DNA from: Promicromonospora sp. Populi
GTDB lineage: Bacteria > Actinomycetota > Actinomycetes > Actinomycetales > Cellulomonadaceae
Direction of reading: 5' to 3'
NCBI RefSeq assembly: GCF_041081105.1
Contig: NZ_CP163528.1
Location: 992,001-1,056,000, forward strand
Length of the DNA: 64,000 nucleotides
In this document: positions 34,795 to 44,151 of the stretch, piece after piece
Position numbering within the stretch: position 1 is the stretch's first letter
Layout: every line of letters begins with the position of its first letter
Notes under the pieces: model-generated
What the model was told of the DNA's origin: nothing
Database searches by the model: none
The model's input: the letters and a program-made list of their open reading frames with translations, nothing else
Position numbers and translations under genes: made by a program

Positions 34795-34821
34795 ATGGCA
34801 ACATGCGCTAGGTGCACCTGA
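34795..34821 (+). CDS. Possible 8-residue leader ORF upstream of DUF1851-like gene
   Basis: ATG at 34795 has an ideal Shine-Dalgarno AGGAG 7 nt upstream and encodes MATCARCT before TGA. It overlaps the GTG start of the next gene in another frame. Either it couples translation of that gene or it marks a frameshift at the gene's true start. Confidence 0.35.
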   Translation: MATCARCT

Positions 34822-35951
34822 TCCGAGAATTCGCACCTGACGCCTACGAGTTCGCGCTGTCGTCCTGGTCGTGGATAGGGATCGGTGACAAGACCCCGCG
34901 CTTCGCCTCCTGCTTCGGCGACATGTTTCTCGAGTCCATCGAAGGCTGGTGGTTCCTCGATACGGTCGAGGGCACGCTGGAGCGTCGCTGGAACACGATC
35001 GACACCATGTTCGCGGACCTCGAGGGTGACGAGGGACGCGCGGAGTACCTCCTCGAGGAGACTCTCAACTCCGCATTCGGGCAGGGCCTCAAGCTCGGCG
35101 AGGACGAGGTCTTCGCGTTCCTCCCGCCGCCCGCGGTGACCGGAACCATGTCCGTCAGCTCCCTCGCGCCGCTGCGCTTCGCAATCGCCGCCAACCTCGC
35201 CGGGCGCATCCACGGCGAGCTGAACGGCGTCCAGCCCGACGCCGGGGCGTCCGCCCTGTTCGCCGCCCAGCAGTTCGCGGCGCAGCAGGCGGCGCAGCAG
35301 GCGTCCGCGGAGAAGTACGCGGCCCAGCAGGCTGCCGCGCAGCAACAGGCAGCTCAGCAACAAGCGGCTCAGCAGTTCGCCGCCCAGAACGCGGCCGCGC
35401 AGCACCACGCCGCCACACCTGCGTTCGACACCCCGAATCCCCCGGCCGGCCGCTGGGAACCGGCAGTGCAGCAGGTGCACACCGGCGCCTACCCGGTGCA
35501 CCAGCCCACCCCACCCACCCCAGTGCGCGGGTACGCGGTCCTCCCGACCGCGGCGAGCACGCACCAGGCCGGTGGGTACGACGCTGCCGGGCACGAAGCC
35601 GGGTACGAGACGAGTGGCTACGAAACCGGCGGATACGCGACCGGCGGGCACTCGACCGACTACACGGCGGGCGCCGAGCTGGACTACACCGCCGCAGGTG
35701 ACCAGGGGTACGCCCCCGGCACCCAGACCGCCGCGCCGACCACTTCCGGTTACCTGCCGCAGGCCGGGGACACCGGGTACGACTACCTGGACAACTCGCA
35801 CACCCTCGACTCGGGCCAGTTCAGCCAGTACATCGCGGACCAGTACAACACCGGCCAGGTCGCAGCCGTCGACTACATCGCGGCCGACTACGGCACACCC
35901 GCCCCGGCCCGTCCGGCGCCGCGCCGGGGCGGACACCGCTCCTACGCCTGA
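34812..35951 (+). CDS. DUF1851/Tdi1-C-like domain protein with prion-like tail
   Basis: The protein has 379 residues. Residues about 1-130 contain FASCFGDMFLESIEGWWFLDT, resembling DUF1851 (the C-terminal domain of T6SS immunity protein Tdi1). Residues 140-195 are almost only Ala and Gln (AAQQ units). Residues 205-355 are rich in Gly, Tyr, Thr and His, with repeated GYET/GYAT-type units. The tail therefore resembles prion-like low-complexity segments. No signal peptide is seen. The frame is open only from GTG 34812, which has no good Shine-Dalgarno of its own. A terminator hairpin follows. Confidence 0.7.
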   Translation: MHLIREFAPDAYEFALSSWSWIGIGDKTPRFASCFGDMFLESIEGWWFLDTVEGTLERRWNTIDTMFADLEGDEGRAEYLLEETLNSAFGQGLKLGEDEVFAFLPPPAVTGTMSVSSLAPLRFAIAANLAGRIHGELNGVQPDAGASALFAAQQFAAQQAAQQASAEKYAAQQAAAQQQAAQQQAAQQFAAQNAAAQHHAATPAFDTPNPPAGRWEPAVQQVHTGAYPVHQPTPPTPVRGYAVLPTAASTHQAGGYDAAGHEAGYETSGYETGGYATGGHSTDYTAGAELDYTAAGDQGYAPGTQTAAPTTSGYLPQAGDTGYDYLDNSHTLDSGQFSQYIADQYNTGQVAAVDYIAADYGTPAPARPAPRRGGHRSYA

Positions 35952-35958
35952 GGCCCTG

Positions 35959-35997
35959 CCTCGCGGGACCCGACCAACACGGCCCGGTCCCGCGAGG
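35959..35997. terminator. Bidirectional terminator
   Basis: CCTCGCGGGACC pairs perfectly with GGTCCCGCGAGG across a 15-nt loop, between the convergent ends of the DUF1851-like and EamA genes. Confidence 0.8.
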
Positions 35998-36002
35998 CGG
36001 TT

Positions 36003-36905
36003 CTACTCCTCCAGGCCCGCTACCGCGGCCAGAACCAGGATCGACCCGACGATCCCAGCCTGCCCGAGCCGTTCCCCGAGCACGACGGCGGCGGCGACCG
36101 CGGCCGTTACGGGTTCCAGCAGCGTCGCGACGACGGCCGCGCCGCTGCGTGTGGTGCGCAGGCCCGCGTAGAACAGCCCGTACGCCAGCGCCATCGTGAA
36201 GATCCCGAGGTAGGCGAGCGTGCCGAGCGCCGTCGGGTCGCCGGTGAGGAACGGCCCGCCGCCCGCTAGAGCCAACGGGACGAGGCCGACCGAACCCGCC
36301 GTCGTCGCAACAGTCGTGAGCGCAAGCGGGTCCACGGCTCTTGACGCCAGCAGCGTACGGCCCAGCGCCGTCGTGCCCGCGTAGACAACGCCTGAGGCGA
36401 TGGCCAGCAGCAACCCGAGCATCGGTCGCGTGCCGACGGCGTTCAGCCCCGACGCCGTGCTCACCAGCACGAGACCGGACAGCGCCGCGGTCACGACCAG
36501 CGACAGCCGCAGGGTGCCGCGGGGGCGGGCCGTGCGCCGTCGGGCCTGCACAAGGTCCACGACCGCAAGGAGGACCGGCGCCAGCCCCAGGCTGACGACC
36601 GTCGCGACGGTGACGCCCGCGGTCGCCACGGACCCGAAGTAGAGCGCCTGGTAGGCGCCCGTCCCCAGCCCGACGACGGCGGTGCGCACCGGATGAGCCC
36701 GGACCAGCGCAACGAGCTGCGGGCCCCTACGCAGGACGAGCGAGGCCGCGACCAGCGCGACCGCGGCGATCAGCATGCGATACGCGCTGACCGTCAGGAC
36801 CGACATCGACGTGTGGTCACGGAGGATTTCGAGGGCAAGGCCGCCGGTGCCCCAGAGGACTCCGGCGAGGCTGATACAGAGCAGCCCGATTCGATTGGAA
36901 AACAT
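36003..36905 (-). CDS. EamA/DMT family transporter
   Basis: The protein has 300 residues with ten predicted membrane helices in two EamA repeats (GVLWGTGGLALEIL and LLAIASGVVYAGTTALG start the repeats; LLEPVTAAVAAAVVLGERLG is the conserved second-repeat stretch). This family exports small metabolites such as amino acids or nucleosides; the substrate is unknown. Its upstream 354-bp region holds the nested inverted-repeat cluster and no supported gene. Confidence 0.88.
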   Translation of the reverse strand: MFSNRIGLLCISLAGVLWGTGGLALEILRDHTSMSVLTVSAYRMLIAAVALVAASLVLRRGPQLVALVRAHPVRTAVVGLGTGAYQALYFGSVATAGVTVATVVSLGLAPVLLAVVDLVQARRRTARPRGTLRLSLVVTAALSGLVLVSTASGLNAVGTRPMLGLLLAIASGVVYAGTTALGRTLLASRAVDPLALTTVATTAGSVGLVPLALAGGGPFLTGDPTALGTLAYLGIFTMALAYGLFYAGLRTTRSGAAVVATLLEPVTAAVAAAVVLGERLGQAGIVGSILVLAAVAGLEE

Positions 36906-37139
36906 GTGTGCTCCTGGCCGGTTCCACCAGGTTCCGGCCTGATCCGAGGGACTTGTCGAGGACAGGGAATGTCACGGAGCGCACCTCGACGCCGGCCCAC
37001 GCGGGCCGGTCGTTGTGCCGCTCCGGTCAGACGACCGGGGGCGGCAGGACGGAGCAGATCGGAGTCACGAACGGGATGTTAGCAGCGGGCGTAGGCGTGC
37101 CCGCGCGGAGTCTCGGGCCGGAGCACAGGCAGGGCCGAC

Positions 37140-37262
37140 GTCGGCAGTCTCCTGTGAGGTCGGCAGTTGGCACCGAGGTCGGTCCAGGCCTGAGCCGACC
37201 TCGGTGCCAACTGCCGAGTTCGCGGGGCAAACTGCCGACACGACGGGAAGCTGCCGACCTCA
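37140..37262. repeat. Nested inverted-repeat cluster with GTCGGCAG units
   Basis: The core is a perfect 23-bp inverted repeat (37160-37182 with 37195-37217) around a 12-nt loop. GTCGGCAG or its complement recurs at 37140, 37159, 37232 and 37251, with a shortened CTGCCGA at 37211. An outer 16-bp pair (around 37151-37166 and 37251-37266) has one mismatch. The right end runs over the stop codon of the adjacent flavin-binding protein gene. It could act as that gene's terminator or be a dispersed REP-like element. Confidence 0.8.
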
Positions 37263-37997
37263 CGGGAGGGTGGCGGCCTCCCGGCCGAGCTCCGCCACGC
37301 GCTGCAGCACGTAGTCGGGCACCGGACCAGGGACGTAGTCCTCGGTCACGGGTGACTGCGCGACGCGGCGGACCGGCACCACTCCCGCCCAGCCGGTGAG
37401 CTCCAGGTCGCCCGGCTCGAGCGCGGCGCCGCCCGAGCGCTGCTTCATCGAGGCCTCGGCCAGCGGCAGCGCGATCACGACGGTCGCCGCGAGCTCCTTG
37501 CCCGTCGCGGGCCGGAGCGTCGCGGCCCGCCCGGGCATCATGTGGTCCACGATCAGGTCCAGCGCACGACGTCGCTCCTCAGGATCGGTCACCCGGCGCG
37601 GACGACCGATCAGCACCGCCGACCGATAGTTCATCGAGTGGTGGAAGCCCGTACGCGCAAGCACCAGGCCGTCCAGCTCCGTGACCGTCACGCAGACATC
37701 GCGCTCCATGGCCGGAGCGAGCCATCCCGCGGCGACGGATCCGTGCAGGTACAGCGTGCCCCCGTCGTCCGGCCCGGACTCGTCGACGCCGTATGCCGTG
37801 GGCAGCACCACCGGGTGCGCTCCGGCGACCACGCCCAGGTGCGCCACCAGCCCGTCGGCCAGCAGTGCCATGAGCCGACGCCGGTCGTCGACCTGGCGCT
37901 TCCGGCCGCGCGTCGGGGTCGTCCGCGAAGTCGGCGAGAGCGGGGTGGTCCGCACGGTGGGCGAGAGCGGGGTCGGCGAGAGCGGCTGCGTCGTCAT
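37260..37997 (-). CDS. Pyridoxamine 5'-phosphate oxidase-like split-barrel protein
   Basis: The protein has 245 residues from ATG 37997. After a Thr/Ser/Pro-rich start with repeated LSPT units, it shows the FMN-binding split barrel: AHLGVVAGAHPVVLPTAYGV, LYLHGSVAAGWL, and VTELDGLVLARTGFHHSMNYRS. The pattern fits the NimA-like/PNPOx-like 2 group rather than PdxH. It is divergent from a MocR regulator, which probably controls it. Confidence 0.85.
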   Translation of the reverse strand: MTTQPLSPTPLSPTVRTTPLSPTSRTTPTRGRKRQVDDRRRLMALLADGLVAHLGVVAGAHPVVLPTAYGVDESGPDDGGTLYLHGSVAAGWLAPAMERDVCVTVTELDGLVLARTGFHHSMNYRSAVLIGRPRRVTDPEERRRALDLIVDHMMPGRAATLRPATGKELAATVVIALPLAEASMKQRSGGAALEPGDLELTGWAGVVPVRRVAQSPVTEDYVPGPVPDYVLQRVAELGREAATLP

Positions 37998-38016
37998 ACC
38001 GTTAGCCTGACCGGTA

Positions 38017-38064
38017 AGTGGCCGATCAACACGGGCCATTTCACGCCATCTTTAACAGGCCACT
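38017..38064. promoter_or_regulatory. Candidate MocR operators
   Basis: TGGCC-N10-GGCCA (38019-38038), plus AGTGGCC (38017-38023) inverted against GGCCACT (38058-38064). All lie in the 80-bp gap between the divergent flavoprotein and MocR genes. Confidence 0.45.
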
Positions 38065-38077
38065 CCGGGAGGACCTC

Positions 38078-39415
38078 ATGCTCCCCGTCCACCTAGACCG
38101 GGCCCGGCCCGAGCCGCTCCCGGCCCAGCTCACCGCCGCTGTCCGCGGGCTCGTGACCGACGGCACCCTCAGCATGGGCGACCGTCTCCCCTCCAGCCGC
38201 GCGCTGGCGGCGGACCTCGGGGTGGCGCGCGCCGTCGTCGAGCAGGCGTACGACCAGCTCCTGGCCGAGGCCTGGGTCGAGACCCGGCGCGGGTCGGGCA
38301 CGTTTGTCGCCTCCGGCGAGACACTCCCCGTGCAGGCCCCGCCGCCCCGGCCCGCGACGCGCGAACCTGAGTATGTCCGGCTCGACGCGGGCACACCCTG
38401 GATCGACCCGCGCCACCTCGCGGGCTGGCGGCGCGCCTGGCGCGAGGTGTCCGTCACGCGGCCGCCGCGCGGGTATCCCGACCCGCGCGGGCTCCCTGAG
38501 CTGCGCGAGGCCCTCGCCGAACGACTCGCGCGCACCCGCGGCCTGGCCGTCGAGCCCGACGAGATCCTCGTGACGGCGGGCTCCACGGACGGCCTGCGCC
38601 AGCTCCTTGGTGTGCTGGGACCTGGGCCCGCCCTCGTCGAGGACCCTGGTTATCGCGCAGCGGTCGAGACCATCCGGGCGGCGGGCCGCGCCGTCGTCGA
38701 CCATCCGGCACTCACGCCCGTGACGGACCTGGCCGGCTGCGCCGCCGCGTACGTCACGCCCGCCCACCAGCACCCGCTCGGCCGGGTCATGCCCGCCGCG
38801 GACCGGCTCGCGCTGCTGGCCGCTGCCCGCGCCGCCGACGCCGTGGTGGTCGAGGACGACTACGACTCCGAGTTCCGCTACGACGTCGCCCCCGTACCCG
38901 CCCTCGCGGCGCTTGACCGGTCCCGCGTCGCCTACCTCGGCACCGCCTCGAAATCGGTCAGCCCCAGCCTGCGGCTGGGCTGGCTCGTCGCGCCGGCGGC
39001 GCTCCACGAGGGCCTGGTCCGACGCCGCACGATCAACCACGACACCCCGTCGTGGCCCAACCAGCGCGCACTGCTGACCCTGCTCCGTGACGGCTGGGTC
39101 GACAAGGTGGTCCGCACCGCCCGGCGCGTCTACGCGGACCGGGCCCCACGCGTCGCCGCCGCGCTGGAGCCGCACGCCGAGCTCGCCGGGCCGCTGGCCG
39201 GGATGTACTCGACCTGGCTCACGGACCCGGCAGCGGCCACCGCGGCGCGCGCGGCCGCCCGCGCCGCCGGCTTCGACGTCCGGCTCCTCGCCGAGTACTG
39301 CCGCAGCACGAGCCTGACCGGCCTGGTCCTCGGCTTCGGCGGCGTGACCGACGCCGAGCTTGACCAGGCGCTGGCGGCGATCGCCGGCGGTCTCGCCGGG
39401 GCGCCAGCGCGGTGA
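38078..39415 (+). CDS. MocR/PdxR-type GntR-aminotransferase regulator
   Basis: The protein has 445 residues. The N-terminal GntR winged helix includes GDRLPSSRALAADLGVARAVV. The rest is a fold-type I aminotransferase-like domain with YPDPRGLPELREALA, VVVEDDYDSEFRYD and the PLP lysine stretch YLGTASKSVSPSLRLGWL. MocR proteins sense PLP or amino acids. The ATG follows GGGAGGA. The target is likely the divergent pyridoxamine-oxidase-like gene. Confidence 0.92.
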   Translation: MLPVHLDRARPEPLPAQLTAAVRGLVTDGTLSMGDRLPSSRALAADLGVARAVVEQAYDQLLAEAWVETRRGSGTFVASGETLPVQAPPPRPATREPEYVRLDAGTPWIDPRHLAGWRRAWREVSVTRPPRGYPDPRGLPELREALAERLARTRGLAVEPDEILVTAGSTDGLRQLLGVLGPGPALVEDPGYRAAVETIRAAGRAVVDHPALTPVTDLAGCAAAYVTPAHQHPLGRVMPAADRLALLAAARAADAVVVEDDYDSEFRYDVAPVPALAALDRSRVAYLGTASKSVSPSLRLGWLVAPAALHEGLVRRRTINHDTPSWPNQRALLTLLRDGWVDKVVRTARRVYADRAPRVAAALEPHAELAGPLAGMYSTWLTDPAAATAARAAARAAGFDVRLLAEYCRSTSLTGLVLGFGGVTDAELDQALAAIAGGLAGAPAR

Positions 39416-39446
39416 GTGATCTGCGCGCGCAAACCGCGGCAGCAGC

Positions 39447-39484
39447 GTGCCGGACGGCGAGACCCTTGCCCCGTCGTCCGGCAC
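39447..39484. terminator. Terminator between MocR and ABC exporter genes
   Basis: GTGCCGGACG pairs perfectly with CGTCCGGCAC across 18 nt, in the 112-bp gap between the two convergent genes. Confidence 0.7.
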
Positions 39485-39527
39485 GTATCTGGGCCGCTGT
39501 CCGGCAGCTGTCCGGGCCCGCGGGCAC

Positions 39528-41381
39528 TCAGACCAGCGAGTCCTGCCAGGCCTCGTGCAGCTTGGCGTACCGCCCGTCGCCGGCGATCAGCTCGGCGGGT
39601 GTGCCGTCCTCGACGATCCGCCCGCCCTCCATGACGAGCACCCGGTCCGCGATGGCCACCGTGGACAGCCGGTGGGCGATGATGATCGCCGTCCGGTCGG
39701 CCAGCAGGGTCTGCAGACCACGCTGCACGAGCCGTTCGCCCGGCATGTCGAGCGAGGACGTCGCCTCGTCGAGCACCAGCACCGCCGGGTCCGCGAGGAA
39801 CGCCCGCGCGAACGACAGCAGCTGCCGCTGCCCTGCCGACACGCGCCCGCCGCGCTTGTTCACGTCGGTGTCGTAGCCCTCGGGCATGTCGAGCACAAAC
39901 TCGTGCGCGCCCACCGCGCGGGCGGCCGCCTCGATCTCCGCCTGGGACGCCCCGGGCCGGCCGAGCGCTATGTTCTCGCGCACGGACCCGCTGAACAGGT
40001 ACGCCTCCTGCGTGACCATCACGACGGCGCGACGCAGGTCGACCGAGGCCAGGTCCCGCACGTCGACGCCGTCCAGGCGCACCGCGCCATTCGTCGTGTC
40101 GTAGAACCGGGTCACCAGCTTGGCCACCGTCGACTTCCCGGCCCCGGTCGTGCCCACGACCGCCACGGTCTGGCCCGCGGGGATGGTGAGGTCCAGGTCG
40201 GGCAGCACCACCGGTCCGTCGCCGTACTGGAACCGCACGTGGTCCAGGCGCAGCTCGCCCCGGGTCCGGCCGTCGGTCAGCACCAGCGGCGTCGGGTTGG
40301 CCGGCTCTGTCACCGTCGGCTCCTCCTCGAGCAGGCCCGACACCTTCTCCAGCGCCGCGGTGGCCGACTGGAACGAGTTGTAGAACATGCCCAGCTGCTG
40401 CACCGGCTGGAAGAACCGCTTGCAGTACAGCAGCACCGCCGCCAGCACCCCCACGGCCAGGGACCCGTCGAGCACCCGCCAGCCGCCGACCGCGAGGGCG
40501 GCCACGACGGTCATGTTGCCGATCAGGATGAGCCCGGGCTGGAACCGGCCGTTGACGCCGAAGATCAGCAGGTTCGCGTCGCGGTAGTCGTCGCCGAGCT
40601 TGCGGTACTCGGCCTCGGTGGTGGGCTCCCGGCGGAATGCCTGCACGGCGCGCATGCCCGTCATGGTCTCGACGAACTTCACGATGAGCCGCGCCGACGC
40701 CGTCCGCTGCTCCCGGTAGAACCGCTGCGACATGCGCTGGAACCAGTGGGTGAGCAGCCACGCCGGCACGAACGCCACCGTGAGCACCAGGCCCGACCGC
40801 CAGTCCACGAAGAACAGGAAGACGAACGTGAAGAACATCAGCAGGATCGAGGAGACGACGCCGGTCAGACCGCCGTCGAGCAGCTCGCGCAGCGCCTCCA
40901 GGTCGGAGGTCTGCCGGGAGATGATCCGGCCCGACGTGTACGACTCGTGGAACTCCAGCGAGAGCCGCTGGGTCTGCCGGAACACCCGGCGGCGCAGGTC
41001 GAGCAGCACGGCCTGGGCGATGCGGGCGGCAGCCCGCACGTAGGCCCCCGCCGCGATGCCGCCCAGGACAGCGGCCACGAGGTACCCCGCCCCGACCAGG
41101 ACCAGCGGCGTGATCGACTCGTCGCGCAGCGCGGGCACTGCCTCGTCGATCGCGATCCCCACCAGCCACGGCCCGGCCACCTGGCCGAGCGTGGAGACGA
41201 TGACGAGCACGGCGGCCCAGGCCAGCGCACGCTTGTGCGGTCGCACCAGGTCGCCCATCAGGCGCAGGGACCGGCGCCGCACGCTGCGGGACGCCTCCTT
41301 GCCGAAGCTCGTCCGGTCGTCCGCGGCCGCATCGGTGGGCCGACGGCGGGCGGCGGGCTGGGGCAGCGTCGGGGCCGTCAT
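39528..41381 (-). CDS. ABC exporter half-transporter (canonical ATPase site)
   Basis: The protein has 617 residues. A six-helix type IV exporter membrane domain (about 45-335) is followed by an ATPase domain with Walker [10 protein letters not shown], signature [14 protein letters not shown] and Walker [13 protein letters not shown] with catalytic Glu. Its start overlaps the stop of the upstream partner gene (ATGA), so the two likely form a TM287/288-like heterodimer. By position it may belong to the siderophore operon and export its product. Multidrug export is the alternative. Confidence 0.9.
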   Translation of the reverse strand: MTAPTLPQPAARRRPTDAAADDRTSFGKEASRSVRRRSLRLMGDLVRPHKRALAWAAVLVIVSTLGQVAGPWLVGIAIDEAVPALRDESITPLVLVGAGYLVAAVLGGIAAGAYVRAAARIAQAVLLDLRRRVFRQTQRLSLEFHESYTSGRIISRQTSDLEALRELLDGGLTGVVSSILLMFFTFVFLFFVDWRSGLVLTVAFVPAWLLTHWFQRMSQRFYREQRTASARLIVKFVETMTGMRAVQAFRREPTTEAEYRKLGDDYRDANLLIFGVNGRFQPGLILIGNMTVVAALAVGGWRVLDGSLAVGVLAAVLLYCKRFFQPVQQLGMFYNSFQSATAALEKVSGLLEEEPTVTEPANPTPLVLTDGRTRGELRLDHVRFQYGDGPVVLPDLDLTIPAGQTVAVVGTTGAGKSTVAKLVTRFYDTTNGAVRLDGVDVRDLASVDLRRAVVMVTQEAYLFSGSVRENIALGRPGASQAEIEAAARAVGAHEFVLDMPEGYDTDVNKRGGRVSAGQRQLLSFARAFLADPAVLVLDEATSSLDMPGERLVQRGLQTLLADRTAIIIAHRLSTVAIADRVLVMEGGRIVEDGTPAELIAGDGRYAKLHEAWQDSLV

Positions 41382-43276
41382 GACAGTGCCTCCTGGCTCT
41401 CGGTGGTCTGGGTGTCCGAACCCCGCGGGGTGGGATGGTCCGGATCGTGCGCCTCGTAGTCCTCTTCCAGGCTGGAGATGATGTACCGGTAGTGCGGGTC
41501 GGTCGCGAGCAGGTCGTGGTGCGTGCCGACGGCGGTGATCTGCCCGCCCTGGAGCACGGCCACCCGGTCGGCCAGCGCTACCGTCGACGGGCGGTGGGCG
41601 ATGATCAGGCTCGTCGTGGCCACGAGCACGTCCCGCAGGCGGGCCGTCACCGCCTCCTCGGTGGTGACGTCGAGCGCGGAGAGCGGGTCGTCGAGCACGA
41701 GCACGCGGGGCCGGGCAGCGATGGCGCGGGCCAGGGCGAGGCGCTGGCGCTGTCCGCCGGACAGCGACATGCCCTCCTCGCCGATGCGGGTGTCGACGCC
41801 GTCGGGCAGGTCGGCCACGAAGTGCGCCTGGGCGACCTCCAGGGCCTGGGCCAGGAGCGCCTCGCGCTCGGCCTCGGACAGGGTGTCGGGGACGCCGAGC
41901 AGCACGTTGTCCCGCACGGACGCGGAGAACAGCGTCGGGTCCTCGAAGGCGACGGCGACCCGCTCACGCACCTGGGCGCGGGTCATGTCCCGCACGTCGA
42001 CGCCGTCCACCTCGACCGTGCCCGCCGTGACGTCGAAGAGCCGGGGCGCGAGCATCGCAAGGGTCGACTTGCCGGAGCCCGTCAGGCCGACCAGGGCGGT
42101 GGTGGTGCCGGGTGGCAGCTCCAGGTCGACCCGGTCGAGCACGGGGCGCGCGCCGTCGTCGTACCGGAAGGTGACGTCACGGAAGGCGACGTGGCCGCCG
42201 GAGGTACCCGAAGCACTGGGGGCACCGGAAGTGACCGCCGGGTCCGTCAGCGGGTTCACGGTGTCCATGACCTCGAAGAACCGGTCGACGGCGGTACGTG
42301 CGTTGAGCGTCATCGACAGCGTCATGCCGAGGTCCACCGTGGGGCCGTTGATGACGGCTGTAGTGGCGAAGAACGCGACCAGCGCGCCGATCGTCATGTC
42401 GCCGGACGCGACCAGGTAGGCACCCACCACCAGCGCAACGGCCTGCGTGACCTCGGGGATGACCCGCAGGGCGGTGGTCAGCCCGGCGTCGGTGGTGGCC
42501 TTGCGGATCTCGGTCTCGCGCAGCTCCGCTGCCTGGTCGGTGAACTGGTCGAGCGCGTCCGGGCCGCGGCCGAAGGCCTTCAGCACGCGGATGCCGTGCA
42601 CCGACTCCTCGACGGTGGTGGCGAGGTCGCCCGACTGGTCCTGCGAAAGCCGCGAGATCTTCCGGTACTTGCGCGAGAACCGGAACGCCAGGACCGTCAC
42701 CGGGATCGCCCCGCACAGGAAGATGATGCCGAGCCAGCCGCCCAGCACCACGAGCAGGCCGACGCCGACGACGATGGTCACAAAGCTGACGATGAGCTGG
42801 ATGACCCCGAAGACGAGCCAGCGACGCAGCAGGCCGAGGTCGCCCATGATGCGGCTCAGCAGCTGGCCCCCCGGCCACCGGTCGTGGAACGAGATCGGCA
42901 GGTTCTGCAGGTGCGTGAAGAGCGCCATGCGCATCGTCGACTCGACGCGGGTGCCCGGGAACATCACGAGGGTGCGGCGTAGCAGGATCAAACCGGCCTC
43001 CCCCGCACCGAGCACCGCGACCAGGACAACCGACCAGATCAGGCCGGTGAGGTCGTGCTCACGCACGCCGGTGGTGAGCGGGCCGTCAGTGACCCACTGC
43101 AGGACGCGTGGGATGGCCAGCGCCATGAGGCTGGCGCCGAGCGAGGCGGCCAGGCCGCCGATCAGACGCGGCATGGCGGTACGGACGTAGGGATGGAGGC
43201 GACGGATCGAGGCGAAGGTGCTGCGCTCGGACGATGGATCGGATCGTTTCGAACTGTCGGCTGTTTGAGGCATCAC
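41378..43276 (-). CDS. ABC exporter half-transporter (degenerate ATPase site)
   Basis: The protein has 632 residues, membrane domain first, then Walker [10 protein letters not shown], signature [14 protein letters not shown] and Walker [13 protein letters not shown]. Asp replaces the catalytic Glu, the mark of the degenerate-site partner in heterodimeric exporters. It lies 74 bp after the dimethylargininase-like gene on the same strand. A second ATG one codon downstream of the start is possible. Confidence 0.9.
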   Translation of the reverse strand: MMPQTADSSKRSDPSSERSTFASIRRLHPYVRTAMPRLIGGLAASLGASLMALAIPRVLQWVTDGPLTTGVREHDLTGLIWSVVLVAVLGAGEAGLILLRRTLVMFPGTRVESTMRMALFTHLQNLPISFHDRWPGGQLLSRIMGDLGLLRRWLVFGVIQLIVSFVTIVVGVGLLVVLGGWLGIIFLCGAIPVTVLAFRFSRKYRKISRLSQDQSGDLATTVEESVHGIRVLKAFGRGPDALDQFTDQAAELRETEIRKATTDAGLTTALRVIPEVTQAVALVVGAYLVASGDMTIGALVAFFATTAVINGPTVDLGMTLSMTLNARTAVDRFFEVMDTVNPLTDPAVTSGAPSASGTSGGHVAFRDVTFRYDDGARPVLDRVDLELPPGTTTALVGLTGSGKSTLAMLAPRLFDVTAGTVEVDGVDVRDMTRAQVRERVAVAFEDPTLFSASVRDNVLLGVPDTLSEAEREALLAQALEVAQAHFVADLPDGVDTRIGEEGMSLSGGQRQRLALARAIAARPRVLVLDDPLSALDVTTEEAVTARLRDVLVATTSLIIAHRPSTVALADRVAVLQGGQITAVGTHHDLLATDPHYRYIISSLEEDYEAHDPDHPTPRGSDTQTTESQEALS

Positions 43277-43350
43277 ACCCAGTATCGCGCGCGGCGCAAG
43301 TTGTTAGTTTGGGTAAGCACCTTCTTCTTTCAGTGACCTGCACCACACGC

Positions 43351-44142
43351 TCAGCGCACCCGCACCGACAGGCAGGTCACGCAGCCCTCGAGCTTCTCGA
43401 ACTCGCTCACGGGTGTGGTCAGCACTGTCAGGCCGCGGCCGCGGAGCAGCTCGGCGGTGCCGGGCGCGGCGTCGGACAGCAGCACTGTGGTCTCGTCCAG
43501 CACGACGACGGCGGTGCCCTCCGCCTCCGGGACCGGCAGGAACGCGTCGAAGACGCCCGCGTCGTCCACGGTGGGTTCGTAGCCGATAATCGTGCCGTCG
43601 GGCAGCGCGGTCACTGCCGACTTCAGGTGCAACGCCCTGGTCACGGGCACCTCCACGACCCGCCACCCGCGCGGTTCGAGCAGCGCCCGGAGCTGGGCCG
43701 CGCCGTCGGCGTCGGTGCGCGTCGTGCGCCCGACGTACACGGTGCGGCCTACCTTGAGGATGTCGCCGCCCTCGAGCGTGCCGGGCGGGGCGATCTCGGC
43801 GATCTCGTGCACGGCGGCCTCCGCCGCCGGCCGCATCGACTCCACCTCACCCCGCCGGGACAGCGCGCCCGGCCGGGTCAGGACGGCGAGGTCGTCGAAG
43901 ATCACCACCGAGTCCTCGACGAACACCCCGTCCGGGTGCGCCTCGGCGGCCGGCACCTCGCGCACGTCCCAGCCGCGACCGCGGAAGACGTCCACGTACT
44001 GTCGCCACTGCCGGGCCGCCAGGTCGGCGTCGACCGGCACGCGCTCGAGGTGGGTCAGCTCGCCGTCCGCCAGGTGAGTCGACGGCGGACGGACGAGCAG
44101 GATGCCACGGGCCGGGCCAGGGTTCGGGGAGCTCGATTCCAT
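43351..44142 (-). CDS. Dimethylargininase-like amidinotransferase-fold hydrolase (DDAH)
   Basis: The protein has 263 residues of the guanidine-modifying beta/alpha-propeller fold. Candidate catalytic residues are Glu76 in FVEDSVVIF, His172 in RALHLKSAV and Cys257 in LEGCVTCLS, in the order expected for N,N-dimethylarginine dimethylaminohydrolase, which yields citrulline and dimethylamine. It starts 9 bp after the penicillin acylase-GNAT gene, which makes it a likely member of the siderophore operon; its role there is unknown. Confidence 0.85.
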   Translation of the reverse strand: MESSSPNPGPARGILLVRPPSTHLADGELTHLERVPVDADLAARQWRQYVDVFRGRGWDVREVPAAEAHPDGVFVEDSVVIFDDLAVLTRPGALSRRGEVESMRPAAEAAVHEIAEIAPPGTLEGGDILKVGRTVYVGRTTRTDADGAAQLRALLEPRGWRVVEVPVTRALHLKSAVTALPDGTIIGYEPTVDDAGVFDAFLPVPEAEGTAVVVLDETTVLLSDAAPGTAELLRGRGLTVLTTPVSEFEKLEGCVTCLSVRVR

Positions 44143-44151
44143 GACGCGACG

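Noticed and set aside
38017..38040. Start of the PNPOx-like gene at 38039
   Set aside because: The extra 14 residues would cover the operator-like repeats; ATG 37997 is more plausible.
39447..41459. Long plus-strand ORF opposite the ABC exporter (and similar at 41435-42982, 43234-44979, 45094-47028, 47343-49697)
   Set aside because: Low-complexity, His/Gly/Arg-rich translations that mirror strong third-position GC of the real minus-strand genes; no domains.
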